The notes under the pieces: model-generated
What the model was told of the DNA's origin: nothing
The model's database searches: none
What the model saw: only the letters and a program-made list of their open reading frames with translations
Assembly (NCBI RefSeq): GCF_015712065.1
Contig: NZ_JACFYZ010000015.1
Coordinates: 1 to 64,000, forward strand
Direction of reading: 5' to 3'
DNA: 64,000 nt
Source: Ectopseudomonas chengduensis
Lineage (GTDB): Bacteria; Pseudomonadota; Gammaproteobacteria; Pseudomonadales; Pseudomonadaceae
Part shown: positions 44,917 through 53,977 of the stretch, piece by piece
Layout of the letters: every line of letters starts with the position of its first letter
How positions within the stretch are numbered: position 1 is the first letter of the stretch
Position numbers and translations under genes: made by a program

Positions 44917-44946
44917 CAAGGCTCCCATCTGGGAGCCTTGTTGTTT
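44917..44946 (+). terminator. Terminator of the tauD-ABC operon
   Basis: CAAGGCTCCC-ATCT-GGGAGCCTTG is a perfect hairpin followed by TTGTTT. It lies between convergent genes. Confidence 0.88.
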
Positions 44947-44955
44947 GTCGACGGC

Positions 44956-46860
44956 CTACAGGCGTGGGCGCAACTTGAGTTCGGGCGTGGGTTTGGGGGC
45001 GCCTTTGGCCGGGTGGCTGTCCGGGTGTTGTTCGATCATCTGGGCGATCTCCCGCAGTTTGCCCAGCATGGCCTGGGCCAGGCCGGCCTGGGTACGATAC
45101 AGACCCGTGTCCGGGGCCTGTTCCAGGTCGCTAAGACCTTTGAAGGGATAGCTGTGGCGTTTGGCATCGGCGCTGAAGAAGCGCTGGTAGTCCTGCTCGG
45201 TGCCGTGCAGTTCGCGGCAGGCCCTTTCCAGGCTCTGCAGTTGTTCGGCGACGCTGGCCAGTTGCAGGCGCAGACGAATGATCTGGTGGTTCTCCCAGTT
45301 CATCGGCGAGGCCTGGGCGCCTGGCTGCCAGTGCTGCGGGTCGCCGAAACGCAGGACGAACTGCTGGCCGGCTTCGCGTCCGTAGCGGGTCAGCCGCTCG
45401 ATGCGCTCGGTGGGCATGGTCAGGTTGAGGCCGCCTTCTTCGCGGGTCAGCTGGATCAGGCCGATACGGTCGCGAAAGCCGGGCATCAGTGATAGGGTTT
45501 CGTGGTTCCAGTCCTTGGTGACGCTGCTGAGCAAGGCGAGGAAACCGCGCAGGGCGGGCAAACCCGTCTGGGGAAAGCGGCGCCAGTAGGCTAGCCGTGC
45601 ATCGCCATTGTTACGCGGGAAACGCACGCGTTGCTCGTCGGCACCATCGGTCGGTCCCAGATCGAGGCCGAAGGTGGGGCGTCTGGGCAGCGCGGCATCG
45701 AAGAAGTGGATGGGAAAGTTGGAGCTGATGCCGCCATCGGTGAACCAGCAGCGCTCCAGCTTCTTCCCGCTCTTGCGGTAGTCCACGGCGTGCAGTGGTA
45801 CGGCGCTGAGCAGCAGGGGAAAGCTCAGACTCATGCGTACGGCGACGATCACCGGCAGGTCATCGGGCAGTGGCAGGCGCAGATACCCGTCGTCGCGATC
45901 ATCGCCGGGGCGCTGGTGGGCGCCCATCCAGGCTACCACGCGGTGGGGGAATAGCCGCGCGAACTCTTCTTGGCGGAAGTGGAACTGGTTGTTCTCGCGT
46001 ACCTGCTCGTCGTCACGAAAGGGCAGGCGGAAAGGCCGCGCCATGCTCAGGCAGGTGGTCATCACCTGCAGGTCGATGCCATGGCGACGCAGGTCGCCGA
46101 AGGTCAATGGCCGCTCGCACTCGATGGCATTGGCCTGACCCGCACAGTATTCATGCTGGCCGCTGAGCTGATCGAAGTACTGGGTCAGCCAGGTGGTCAG
46201 GGCTTCATCCGGGGCGTCGTCATTGGTCTCTGGCATGCCGCTGCACAGGCCGAAACCGCTCGCTGGCAATTCACGCAATGCCACCAAGGCCAGGCGCACG
46301 ATCACGGCAAGCACGCCACCCAGCGCTGCGAACAGCAAGACCCAGAGCCAGACCAGCATGCTGGCGCTGCTGACAGCGCTCCACCACAGCGGCCCGCCTG
46401 CCAGCAGGGCGCCGACCAAGGCGGCGAACTTGTGGCGCATGAGCATGACCTTCAGTGGCGCGAGCAGCCGCGTCCAGGGGCCTTTTCCCTTGACCTCGAG
46501 GATGGCGATGAAGGTGTCGAACAGTGTGCGCACGGCCGGGGCCGGCTTGAACAACGCCAGCAACTTGGTGCCATGGCCATTCGCGGCGGGCACGCAAAGG
46601 TGTTGGGGCAGTCGTTCGATTGTCGCGAAGCCGGCTGGGTCGCTGCTCAATTCACCCTGCTGATAGCGCTGGCGGCCCAGTTCGGCAGCGGCAGCTGCAG
46701 CCGCGGCGATGGCACCAGCGCTGGTGCCGCCGATGCTGCGCAGGCGAAACGCCTTGGCGATTTCGGTGATGGCCAGCGGGTAGACGATGCCGCTGGTGAT
46801 GCCACCTTTCATGATCAGATCGCATTCCCGGGCAAAGGCCGCCTGGCGCGAATCGCTCAT
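44956..46860 (-). CDS. Large membrane-associated patatin-like phospholipase
   Basis: A 634-residue protein. Patatin motifs: the oxyanion and nucleophile region IMKGGITSGIVYP and GGTSAGA (Ser47), and the catalytic Asp in WFTDGGISSNFP (Asp375). Between them, about 147-192, are two hydrophobic helices (FAALVGALLAGGPLWW, MLVWLWVLLFAALGGVLAVIV) that could anchor it in the inner membrane. The C-terminal 200 residues are helical and charged. Architecture differs from the short patatin at 909-1988. Function in lipid turnover or as a toxin is undetermined. Confidence 0.85.
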   Translation of the reverse strand: MSDSRQAAFARECDLIMKGGITSGIVYPLAITEIAKAFRLRSIGGTSAGAIAAAAAAAAELGRQRYQQGELSSDPAGFATIERLPQHLCVPAANGHGTKLLALFKPAPAVRTLFDTFIAILEVKGKGPWTRLLAPLKVMLMRHKFAALVGALLAGGPLWWSAVSSASMLVWLWVLLFAALGGVLAVIVRLALVALRELPASGFGLCSGMPETNDDAPDEALTTWLTQYFDQLSGQHEYCAGQANAIECERPLTFGDLRRHGIDLQVMTTCLSMARPFRLPFRDDEQVRENNQFHFRQEEFARLFPHRVVAWMGAHQRPGDDRDDGYLRLPLPDDLPVIVAVRMSLSFPLLLSAVPLHAVDYRKSGKKLERCWFTDGGISSNFPIHFFDAALPRRPTFGLDLGPTDGADEQRVRFPRNNGDARLAYWRRFPQTGLPALRGFLALLSSVTKDWNHETLSLMPGFRDRIGLIQLTREEGGLNLTMPTERIERLTRYGREAGQQFVLRFGDPQHWQPGAQASPMNWENHQIIRLRLQLASVAEQLQSLERACRELHGTEQDYQRFFSADAKRHSYPFKGLSDLEQAPDTGLYRTQAGLAQAMLGKLREIAQMIEQHPDSHPAKGAPKPTPELKLRPRL

Positions 46861-47003
46861 CTACTGCTCCTTGTCGTCATGCCGAACGCTGGCGCGAGCA
46901 TGATAACGCGGCTTTGACGGCTATATGCCAGTATTGCGAGCGAGCGCTGGCGCTGGAGCCGCATGGACACCGGGCGTCGGTTTGGGCGAGGGATAGTCAG
47001 CCA

Positions 47004-47420
47004 TTAGAAGTAGTTGCCACAGGCGCCACGGATGTTGTCGTGGTAGTCGAAGCGCTGGACGATCTTGTTCTGGTCGATGTCCATCATCACCGAGCAGCTG
47101 TAACGGCGCGAGCGCGTCGAGTACTCGTTGTAGCGATACCAGCCGCCCGGGCCAGGCGCAATGTAACTGGACGAAAGCTCCTCCCAGCTGCGATCCCAGT
47201 TATCGAACCACAGATACTGCTGGCGGCCGTCGCCGAGATCCTTGATCACGTGCGGTTCACCATACTGGGCAATGGCCTCGGAGGCGGGCTTGCCTGGCCA
47301 GGACTGCTTCGCCATCAATCCAGGGATATTGGGAATGGCTCGTTCCATGGGGCTGCCAACGCAACCGCTCAGTATCAGGCTGGCGAGTATTGGCAGAACG
47401 TAAAGCGCCTTGGTCGACAT
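47004..47420 (-). CDS. Small lipoprotein of unknown function
   Basis: A 138-residue lipoprotein with lipobox LILSGC and then a domain resembling the SmpA/OmlA-like pattern (PGKPASEAIAQYGEPHVIKDLGDGRQQYLWFDN), followed by an aromatic-rich C-terminus with CSVMMDIDQNKIVQRFDYHDNIRGACGNYF. The start at 47420 follows GGGAGG. No operon partner. The SmpA-like resemblance is weak and only suggests an outer-membrane accessory role. Confidence 0.7.
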   Translation of the reverse strand: MSTKALYVLPILASLILSGCVGSPMERAIPNIPGLMAKQSWPGKPASEAIAQYGEPHVIKDLGDGRQQYLWFDNWDRSWEELSSSYIAPGPGGWYRYNEYSTRSRRYSCSVMMDIDQNKIVQRFDYHDNIRGACGNYF

Positions 47421-47615
47421 GAAACCTCCCTGTGCTGGATTGCGACGTAAGTGATGCCTCAACACTAGCTTGCCGATCAACTGTCGGGACGACGCCATTC
47501 AGGGCGAATGGCAATAATGGGACGAATTTATCGTTGTGCTTACGTTGTCCGACAGAATGCATGCAGTTGCTCATTTTTACGGCAAATTGCCATCCCTGGC
47601 GCCACTGGCGTTATA

Positions 47616-47882
47616 TCAGTGACCTTTGCTGCAGGCATCAGAGAGCGCCTTGAATTTCAGGGTCTGGATGTTTCCAGCAGAGTCCATGTATTTCATCAGG
47701 TGATCCACAGGCTTGCAGGTGTGGGTTTTTGGTTTTGATATGGACAGAACCTTGGCTATATCAAGTTTCAATCCATACTTGTAAGTGGTGGCCGGGCTTT
47801 CAGCGAGGGCATTACCGGATAGAACCAAGACAAGGCTGGTAATTAAAATGTTTGCCAGGTTTTTTGCATGTTTGCTGATCAT
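47616..47882 (-). CDS. DUF2790 small secreted protein (second copy)
   Basis: An 88-residue protein with signal peptide (ending NALA-ES) and the DUF2790 core TYKYGLKLDIAKVLSISKPKTHTCKPVDHLMKYMDSAGNIQTLKFKALSDAC. It has lower GC than its neighbours and more Lys, unlike the copy at 35325, so it may have come in separately. It is monocistronic. The upstream region has TTGTATTTCAAATAC, a small palindrome, but not the GTATC tandem box. Confidence 0.8.
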   Translation of the reverse strand: MISKHAKNLANILITSLVLVLSGNALAESPATTYKYGLKLDIAKVLSISKPKTHTCKPVDHLMKYMDSAGNIQTLKFKALSDACSKGH

Positions 47883-48067
47883 TTTTAAACTCCGAAAAAG
47901 CTAAATGGATGTCGAATGCCTCCAGGAGAGTTGAGCGTGGTTGCCAACTCACTCTCGGAGCAAAACGACGGAATTGTGTTCAGGTAAGTTGATCTCACAG
48001 TCTTGTATTTCAAATACTGTCAGATCAAATGGTGGCCACGAGCAGCGGCGAAGTCAGGGCTGCAGGC

Positions 48068-48406
48068 TTAAGCTTTTGGCACTGCAATATCGAAGGCCTG
48101 ATCGTTCCCATTGGTAAAGGCGGCCTCCTGAATGTGGTAGACAGTCGGCTCTTGCGAGAAGTATTTCTCCAGGCCCAGCATGAAAGTCTGATGGTCGTCA
48201 CTCGCTTCGAAACCCGGCGCATGGTCCTCAAGTGAAGCCCAACGCACGATCAGGTTGAACGTCTCGGGGCTTTCGATTCCCTGCGCGAACATATGGCCGT
48301 GGTAGCCCTTGGCGCGTTGGAGCAAGTGAACCACTTCGGTAAATGCCTGTTTGAACTGTTCGATCTGTGCACTGTGAACAGGCAGTACGGCGATTTCATA
48401 AATCAT
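48068..48406 (-). CDS. Antibiotic biosynthesis monooxygenase (ABM) domain protein
   Basis: A 112-residue dimeric ferredoxin-like fold protein with the ABM pattern EIAVLPVHSAQIEQFKQAFTEVVHLLQRAKGYHG ... NLIVRWASLEDHAPGFEAS. These act as small monooxygenases or quinol oxidases, or as ligand-binding partners. It follows the quinone-reductase-like gene by 44 bases on the same strand, so both are likely ArsR-controlled. Confidence 0.85.
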   Translation of the reverse strand: MIYEIAVLPVHSAQIEQFKQAFTEVVHLLQRAKGYHGHMFAQGIESPETFNLIVRWASLEDHAPGFEASDDHQTFMLGLEKYFSQEPTVYHIQEAAFTNGNDQAFDIAVPKA

Positions 48407-48450
48407 TGCGGTATTCCTCTAGAGTCAGTTTGGTAGTTGAACCTATGTGC

Positions 48451-49425
48451 TTACGGGGCGAGCGAGGGCTCGACGGCAATCGCGACTTTGCCGCGAAGAC
48501 CGTTGTTGGGCGTCTCCAGCAGCGCATGGGCGCTTGAGATATCAGCGAGCGAATAGACCGCGCCAATATGGGGGCGCAACTGGCTGCGCTCGACCAATGC
48601 CTTCAGTTCATCGAGCTTGCCGCGGTTCTGGCGGGTGAAGACGAAGTGGTAACTGGCGTTCTTGCCCCAGGCCTGAATCAGGTTCTGCGGTTTGGCGATG
48701 TCCACGATCGAAACCACACGGCCAAGCTGGGCGAGCGCGTCGGGGCTACGGGTCAAGGTGTCGCCGCCGATGGTGTCGAAGATCACATCGACGCCGTGGC
48801 CATCGGTTTCCCGCAGGACGGCGTCAACGTAATCCTCTTGTTCGTAGTCGATGACCACGTCGGCACCCAGGCCCCGGGCGAACTCGAAGTTCGCTTCGCG
48901 CACGGTCGTGAACACCCGAGCGCCGATGGCTTTTGCCACCTGGATCGCGACATGGCCGACGCCACCGGCACCGCCGTGGATCAGAATGCTTTCCCCGACC
49001 CTCAGCGATACGCGCCCGATCAATGCTTCCCAGACCGTCCCGCCTACCAGCGTCAGGCTTGCCGCCTCGAGATGGCTCAGCGATGCCGGCTTCTTGCCGA
49101 TGATGCTTTCGGACGCAACGTGGTACTCGGCGTAACTGCCGTCACCTTCGAAAATCTGCGTGGTGTACCAGACCTCATCGCCTGGCACGAAGCTCGTCAC
49201 ACCTGGGCCGACCGCTTCGACCACGCCGGAGACGTCATGCCCGGTAATGGCGGGGAGGGGGACGTAATCGACGTAGTCGCCACGGCGTACCTGGTAGTCC
49301 AGCGGGTTGATGGAGGTTGCGTGAACCCGCACCAGAACTTGCCCTGCCTGCGGTATGGGTTTGGCCACCTCGCTCAGTTCGAACGCGTTCGGGCCGCCAA
49401 AGGATTTGAGAATTTGAGCTTTCAT
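48451..49425 (-). CDS. Zinc-independent MDR-family NADPH:quinone oxidoreductase-like protein
   Basis: A 324-residue medium-chain dehydrogenase/reductase: GroES-like N-terminus (SINPLDYQVRRGDY, GHDVSGVVEAVGPGV) and Rossmann domain with HGGAGGVGHVAIQVAKAIGARV. It lacks the structural-zinc cysteine cluster, pointing to quinone oxidoreductase or zeta-crystallin-like activity. With the ABM protein it could detoxify quinones or electrophiles. Operator-like repeats lie just upstream. Confidence 0.87.
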   Translation of the reverse strand: MKAQILKSFGGPNAFELSEVAKPIPQAGQVLVRVHATSINPLDYQVRRGDYVDYVPLPAITGHDVSGVVEAVGPGVTSFVPGDEVWYTTQIFEGDGSYAEYHVASESIIGKKPASLSHLEAASLTLVGGTVWEALIGRVSLRVGESILIHGGAGGVGHVAIQVAKAIGARVFTTVREANFEFARGLGADVVIDYEQEDYVDAVLRETDGHGVDVIFDTIGGDTLTRSPDALAQLGRVVSIVDIAKPQNLIQAWGKNASYHFVFTRQNRGKLDELKALVERSQLRPHIGAVYSLADISSAHALLETPNNGLRGKVAIAVEPSLAP

Positions 49426-49454
49426 TGTGTGGTTCCTTGTTTCTAGAAAAAGGG

Positions 49455-49474
49455 ATATAGGGAATTTTCGATAT
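49455..49474. promoter_or_regulatory. Candidate ArsR-family operator, copy 1
   Basis: ATATAGGGAATTTTCGATAT, 30 bp before the quinone-reductase-like start. It shares the ATATnGGGAAnTnTCGAT core with the box at 49547. Confidence 0.45.
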
Positions 49475-49546
49475 ATTGATGCAAAAAAATTTACGCGACT
49501 GTGCCTAGGGTTTCTCCATTGTCAGTCCTCGCTTCGGTTAAAAGGG

Positions 49547-49564
49547 ATATCGGGAAATATCGAT
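49547..49564. promoter_or_regulatory. Candidate ArsR-family operator, copy 2
   Basis: ATATCGGGAAATATCGAT lies 17 bp past the regulator's stop codon, between the regulator and its presumed target. Confidence 0.45.
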
Positions 49565-49580
49565 GTTTAGGGTCAAAAAA

Positions 49581-49883
49581 TTACAGCTCCTTGCCAATGA
49601 GCTCGGCCAGGGCACGGATATTGGCTTCATTGCGTTTGTAGTAGGTCCACTGACCAACCCGGCGGACTTCGACCAGACCGACCCGTTGCAACGTCGCGAG
49701 GTAATCGGACACCGTCGACTGCGACAGACCGACACCTTCCTGAATACTGCTGACGCACACGCCCACGGTATGAACGTCCCCTTCATCTTGCGGAGGAAAG
49801 TTCTTCACCGGATCCTTCAACCCCTTGAGGATTCCAAGGCGGGTGGGATTCGAGAGGGCTTTGAATACATTGATCAGGTCCAT
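49581..49883 (-). CDS. ArsR-family winged-helix regulator
   Basis: A 100-residue HTH_5 protein: FKALSNPTRLGILKGLKD, then GVCVSSIQEGVGLSQSTVSDYLATLQRVGLVEVRRVGQWTYYKRN. One cysteine (CVSSIQ) sits just before the recognition helices, and there is no classical CxC metal site, so it is more likely a redox or electrophile sensor than a metal one. It lies upstream of, and in the same direction as, its presumed targets. Three related boxes surround it. Confidence 0.87.
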   Translation of the reverse strand: MDLINVFKALSNPTRLGILKGLKDPVKNFPPQDEGDVHTVGVCVSSIQEGVGLSQSTVSDYLATLQRVGLVEVRRVGQWTYYKRNEANIRALAELIGKEL

Positions 49884-49894
49884 GGGTGGCGATA

Positions 49895-49914
49895 GTATCG
49901 AGATTTACCGATAT
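49895..49914. promoter_or_regulatory. Candidate ArsR-family operator, copy 3
   Basis: GTATCGAGATTTACCGATAT, 12 bp upstream of the regulator start, is consistent with autoregulation. It shares TATCG/CGATA arms with the other two copies. Confidence 0.45.
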
Positions 49915-50011
49915 GTCAATTCATATATCTGCCGTTCGTCGCACGGGTGGCCAGCCATCGAGCTGCGGGGAGGCCCTGCAGCAGGGCCCGGATATATGGC
50001 TGACGCCCATC

Positions 50012-50662
50012 TCAGCGCTTGTTCAAGCGCTTTGCCAGTCTGTCTCCACTCAGTTGGATCAGGCTGACCAGCACCACCAGGGCGACGATTACGGTGACCA
50101 TCACCTGGCTGTCGAAGCGCTGATAGCCGTAGCGGTAGGCCAGGTCGCCAAGCCCGCCCGCACCGATGGCACCGGCCATGGCCGAGGAATTGATCATGGT
50201 CACCAGGGTGATGGTGAAGCCGCCGACAATCCCTGGAAGGGCCTCGGGCAGCAATACGTGCCAGACGATGTGCCAACGCCTGCAACCCATGGCCTGGGCG
50301 GCTTCGATCAGGCCGTGGTCGACTTCGCGCAGGCTAACTTCGGCGATACGTGCGAAGAACGGTGTGGCGGCGATGGTCAGCGGCACCACGGCGGCCCATA
50401 CGCCGTAGGTGGTGCCAACGATCAGGCGGGTGAAGGGGATCAGCGCCACCATCAGGATCAGGAACGGGATCGAGCGGAACAGGTTGACGATGGCGCCCAG
50501 CACCTGGTTCAGCCGTGGCGCCTCGAAGATGCCGCCCTTGCTGCTGGTGACCAGGAATACCGCCAGCGGAATACCGGCCAGCAGCGCCAGCAGCGAGGAC
50601 ACGCCGACCATCAGCAGGGTGTCGAGCAACCCTTGCCAGAGGCGATCAAGCAGCAGCGACAT
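50012..50662 (-). CDS. metI: Methionine-type ABC transporter permease MetI
   Basis: A 216-residue permease with about five TM segments; MVGVSSLLALLAGIPLAVFLVTS, and the EAA loop EAAQAMGCRRWHIVWHVLLPEALPGIVGG. It overlaps metN by 17 bases. In this setting, followed by an organosulfur monooxygenase set, the transporter may carry methionine or another small sulfur compound. Confidence 0.92.
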   Translation of the reverse strand: MSLLLDRLWQGLLDTLLMVGVSSLLALLAGIPLAVFLVTSSKGGIFEAPRLNQVLGAIVNLFRSIPFLILMVALIPFTRLIVGTTYGVWAAVVPLTIAATPFFARIAEVSLREVDHGLIEAAQAMGCRRWHIVWHVLLPEALPGIVGGFTITLVTMINSSAMAGAIGAGGLGDLAYRYGYQRFDSQVMVTVIVALVVLVSLIQLSGDRLAKRLNKR

Positions 50663-51743
50663 AACCCAGTACCTCCAGGTGATCGGCTAGTGGCCGCAGG
50701 TTTTCGAGCAGAGTGGCGGGCGCGAACGGCGATTGGCCGACGGCAATGATCAGATGGCCCACCGCATGGCCCTGGATCTGCTCCAGGCTGGCGTCGAGCA
50801 GCGTCACGCGGCCGCCCAGTGCCGCGCCGATGGCGGGCAGATCCGGCTCCAGGCCGCTGCCGGCGTAGTGCAGGCGCAGGATCAGATCGTCGTCAGGGTT
50901 TTCGCGTTCGCTGTGCAGGCGTTCCTGCAGACGCGCCGGCAGCGCGTGCTGCAGGGGCGCCAGCAGGGTGCGCGTCACCTCATGGCGCGGCGCGCCGAAG
51001 ACGCGCCACACCGGGCCTTGCTCGACCACTTCGCCTTGTTCCAGCACCACCACGCGGTCGCAGATTTCGCGGATCACTGCCATCTCGTGGGTGATCAGCA
51101 CCACGGTCAGGTTCAGGCGTTGGTTGATCTCGCGCAGCAGGCCGAGGATCGACTGTGTTGTTTCCGGGTCGAGCGCACTGGTGGCTTCGTCGCACAGCAA
51201 TATCTGCGGGTCGTGAACCAGCGCGCGAGCTATGCCGACACGTTGCTTCTGCCCGCCCGATAACTGCGCCGGATAGGTCGCATGCTTGTCCTGCAGGCCG
51301 ACCAGTTCGAGCAGTTCGCGCACCTTGCGCTGGCGCACCTCGCGCGGCACACCGGCGACCTTCAGTGGCAGCTCGACGTTCTGCCACACGGTCTTGGCCG
51401 ACATCAGGTTGAAGTGCTGGAAGATCATGCCGATGCGCCGGCGCAGGGCGACCAGCCGATCCTCGTCGTAGAGGGCGATGTCGATGCCGTCGATCAGTAC
51501 GCGGCCGCTGCTGGGCTGCTCCAGGCGGTTGATGGTGCGCAGCAACGAGGACTTGCCCGCGCCGCTGCGACCGATGATGCCGAACACTTCGCCACGGGCG
51601 ATCGCCAGGTCGATATCGCGCAGCGCCTGCACCGGGCCGTCGGCACCGTCGTAGGCCTTGCCCAGGTTGGCGAAGCGCAGGTGCGCGTCGAGGTGCTGGC
51701 TGGCCTGTGCGGCCTGTTGCAGATGGGGGTCGAAGCCGCTCAT
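50646..51743 (-). CDS. metN: Methionine-type ABC transporter ATP-binding protein MetN
   Basis: A 365-residue ATPase with Walker A GRSGAGKSS, Q-loop MIFQHFNLM, signature LSGGQKQRV, Walker B ILLCDEATSALDPE and a C-terminal NIL domain (about 285-360) that binds methionine for feedback inhibition. The first ~20 residues extend before the usual MetN start. It overlaps metI and follows metQ after one base. Confidence 0.92.
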   Translation of the reverse strand: MSGFDPHLQQAAQASQHLDAHLRFANLGKAYDGADGPVQALRDIDLAIARGEVFGIIGRSGAGKSSLLRTINRLEQPSSGRVLIDGIDIALYDEDRLVALRRRIGMIFQHFNLMSAKTVWQNVELPLKVAGVPREVRQRKVRELLELVGLQDKHATYPAQLSGGQKQRVGIARALVHDPQILLCDEATSALDPETTQSILGLLREINQRLNLTVVLITHEMAVIREICDRVVVLEQGEVVEQGPVWRVFGAPRHEVTRTLLAPLQHALPARLQERLHSERENPDDDLILRLHYAGSGLEPDLPAIGAALGGRVTLLDASLEQIQGHAVGHLIIAVGQSPFAPATLLENLRPLADHLEVLGYVAAA

Positions 51744-51744
51744 G

Positions 51745-52539
51745 TCAGCTTTCCCAGCCGGGTTGGTAGAGCTTGCCGTGGGCCTTGTCCAGGGCAGCGC
51801 GCACGGCCGGCGAGTGCTGGTAGATGTCGATGAACTTGAGCAGGCGGGCGTCCTTGGCCTTGGCCGGCTGGGCGACGAACTGGATGATGTACTCGGGGTT
51901 GTCCAGGCCGTCGAACAGCAGCGCCGACTCCGGATCATGGGTGCCGGCCAGGCGGATGTAGTGCGGGTAGCCCTGGGCCACGTCCACTTCATCCAGTGCG
52001 CGCACCAGTTGCACGGCTTCCAGCTCGATGATGCGGATGTTCTTCGGGTTGGCGGTGATGTCGTCCAGGGTGGCCTTGTAGCCGACGTCCGGCTTGAGCT
52101 CGATCAGCCCGGCCTTGCGCAGTAGTTGCAGGCCACGCCCGCCATTGATCGGGTCGTTGGCGATGGCCACCTTGGCGACGTCCGGCAGGGTGGAGAAGTC
52201 CTTGTGCTTCTTCGAGTACAGGCCAACGTTGTTGAGCACGCCGCGCGCTACTGGCACTAGGTCGTAGCCACCTTCGGACTTGGCGTTTTCCAGGAAGGGG
52301 ATGTGCTGGAAGTAGTTCACGTCGATATCGCCATTGGCCAGGCTGACGTTGGGCGCGATCCAGTCGGTGAACTCGATCAGTTCGACTTCCAGGCCTTGCT
52401 TCTTGGCCTCGGCCACGGCCACTTCCAGCGGTGGCGCGAAAGCGGCGGTGGTGCCGAGTTTCAGGGCCGGCTCGGCCAGGGCCAGGGTGCTGGCGGCGAG
52501 CAGAGTGCCGAGGGTCAGGGTTTTCAGGGTCTTGAGCAT
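51745..52539 (-). CDS. metQ: Methionine-type ABC substrate-binding protein MetQ
   Basis: A 264-residue NlpA-family protein with cleavable signal peptide (LAASTLALA-EP) and no lipobox. Landmarks: LKLGTTAAFAPPLEVAVAEAKKQG, DIDVNYFQHIPFLENAKSEGG, IANDPINGGRGLQLLRKAGLI. It is only moderately similar to the orphan homolog at 25826, which suggests a different ligand. AAGGA precedes ATG. 19 bases separate it from the flavin monooxygenase gene upstream. Confidence 0.9.
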   Translation of the reverse strand: MLKTLKTLTLGTLLAASTLALAEPALKLGTTAAFAPPLEVAVAEAKKQGLEVELIEFTDWIAPNVSLANGDIDVNYFQHIPFLENAKSEGGYDLVPVARGVLNNVGLYSKKHKDFSTLPDVAKVAIANDPINGGRGLQLLRKAGLIELKPDVGYKATLDDITANPKNIRIIELEAVQLVRALDEVDVAQGYPHYIRLAGTHDPESALLFDGLDNPEYIIQFVAQPAKAKDARLLKFIDIYQHSPAVRAALDKAHGKLYQPGWES

Positions 52540-52558
52540 GATGGCGTCCTTGTAGGGT

Positions 52559-53977
52559 TCAGAGCAGGCTCAGCGCGTTGCTGCTGAGGCCTCGCAGTTC
52601 GTGGGTGATGCTGTGCTGGTGCTCCAGGCGGGCGGGGTCGCGCCAGGCGGCACCGGGGTGATCGGACGGCAGGCGCGGGCCCTGGCCGAACAGCTTGTGG
52701 CGCAGGGCGCCGTCTGCGTAGGCGGTCTTGTAGCGGCCACGGCGTTGCAGCTCGGGGATCACCAGATCGATGAAGTCGGCGTAACTTTCCGGAGTGACGA
52801 TGCGCGTGAGGTTGAAGCCGTCCAGGCCGGTGGCGTCGATCCAGGTGATCAGTTGTTCGGCCACTTGCTCCGGTGAGCCGACCACCAGCGGGTAGCGACC
52901 GCCGAGGGCGTGCTGCTCGAGCAGGCGACGCTTGGTCCAGCCGCTGAAGGTCTTGACCACCGACTCGATGGCGTTGGTCTTGTGCGGCTGGATCGGCTCG
53001 TCCAGGCCGAAGGCGGCCAGGTCAATGCCGGTGGAGCTGGAAAAATGCGCGATGCCGGCCTCCGGGCTGGCGTAGCGGAGGTATTCGGCGTGCTTGTCGC
53101 GGGCCTCGGCCTCGCTCGGCGCGACGATCACGGCGATGCCCATGAACACCTTGATGCCATCGGCTGCGCGACCGGCCGCCACGGCGCTGGCGCGCACCTT
53201 GTCGACCTGGGTGCGAACTGCTGCATGGTCATTGCCGCCGATGAACACGCACTCGGCATGCTCGCCAGCGAAGCGCAGGCCGCGTGTAGATGAGCCGGCC
53301 TGGAACAACAACGGCGTGCGCTGCGGCGACGGCTGGCTGAGGTGATAACCCTCGACCTGATAGAACTCGCCCTGGTGGCGCACCTTGTGCACCTTGCCGG
53401 GGTGCGCGTAGAGGCGTTGCTCGCGGTCGGCCAGTACGGCATCGTCCTGCCAACTGCCTTCGAGCAGCTTGTAGAGCACTTCCAGGTATTCGTCGGCCTG
53501 GTCGTAGCGACGGTCATGCTCGACCTGCTGTGGCTGGCCCATGGCTTTGGCCGCGCTGTCCAGATAGCCGGTGACGATGTTCCAGCCGATGCGGCCCTGG
53601 GTCAGGTGGTCGAGTGTCGATAGACGCCGGGCAAAGGTGTAGGGCGCCTCGTAGCTGAGGTTGGCGGTCACGCCGAAACCCAGATGGCGGGTCACGCCGG
53701 CCATGGCCGAGACCAGCAGCAACGGGTCGTTGACCGGCAACTGAATGGCTTCCTGCAGCGGTAGATCGATGCCGTTCTGATAAACGTCGTAAACGCCGAG
53801 GATATCGGCGATGAACAGCCCATCGAACAGCCCGCGTTCGAGCAACTGGGCCAGTTCCGTCCAGTAGCTCAACTGGTTGAAGTCCGTCGAGCGGTCGCGC
53901 GGGTGCGTCCACAGCCCGTGATGGATATGCCCGACGCAGTTCATGTTGAAGGCGTTGAGGAGGATTTCCCGGGCCAT
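52559..53977 (-). CDS. NtaA/DszA-type FMN-dependent monooxygenase
   Basis: A 472-residue LLM-class flavin monooxygenase. It begins ILLNAFNMNCVGHIHHGLWTHPRD and has GRIGWNIVTGYLDSAAKAMG and PLLFQAGSSTRGLRFAGEHAECVF, all typical of the NtaA/SnaA/DszA family. These use reduced FMN to oxidise chelators, sulfones or sulfur compounds. Its ATG shares one base with the SfnB stop. Together with SfnB and MetNIQ it points to desulfurisation of an imported organosulfur compound. Confidence 0.88.
   Translation of the reverse strand: MAREILLNAFNMNCVGHIHHGLWTHPRDRSTDFNQLSYWTELAQLLERGLFDGLFIADILGVYDVYQNGIDLPLQEAIQLPVNDPLLLVSAMAGVTRHLGFGVTANLSYEAPYTFARRLSTLDHLTQGRIGWNIVTGYLDSAAKAMGQPQQVEHDRRYDQADEYLEVLYKLLEGSWQDDAVLADREQRLYAHPGKVHKVRHQGEFYQVEGYHLSQPSPQRTPLLFQAGSSTRGLRFAGEHAECVFIGGNDHAAVRTQVDKVRASAVAAGRAADGIKVFMGIAVIVAPSEAEARDKHAEYLRYASPEAGIAHFSSSTGIDLAAFGLDEPIQPHKTNAIESVVKTFSGWTKRRLLEQHALGGRYPLVVGSPEQVAEQLITWIDATGLDGFNLTRIVTPESYADFIDLVIPELQRRGRYKTAYADGALRHKLFGQGPRLPSDHPGAAWRDPARLEHQHSITHELRGLSSNALSLL

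Noticed and set aside
49971..49990. GGCCCTG-CAG-CAGGGCC hairpin after metI as an intrinsic terminator
   Set aside because: The stem is good but no T-tract follows in the metI direction, so it is not listed as a terminator.
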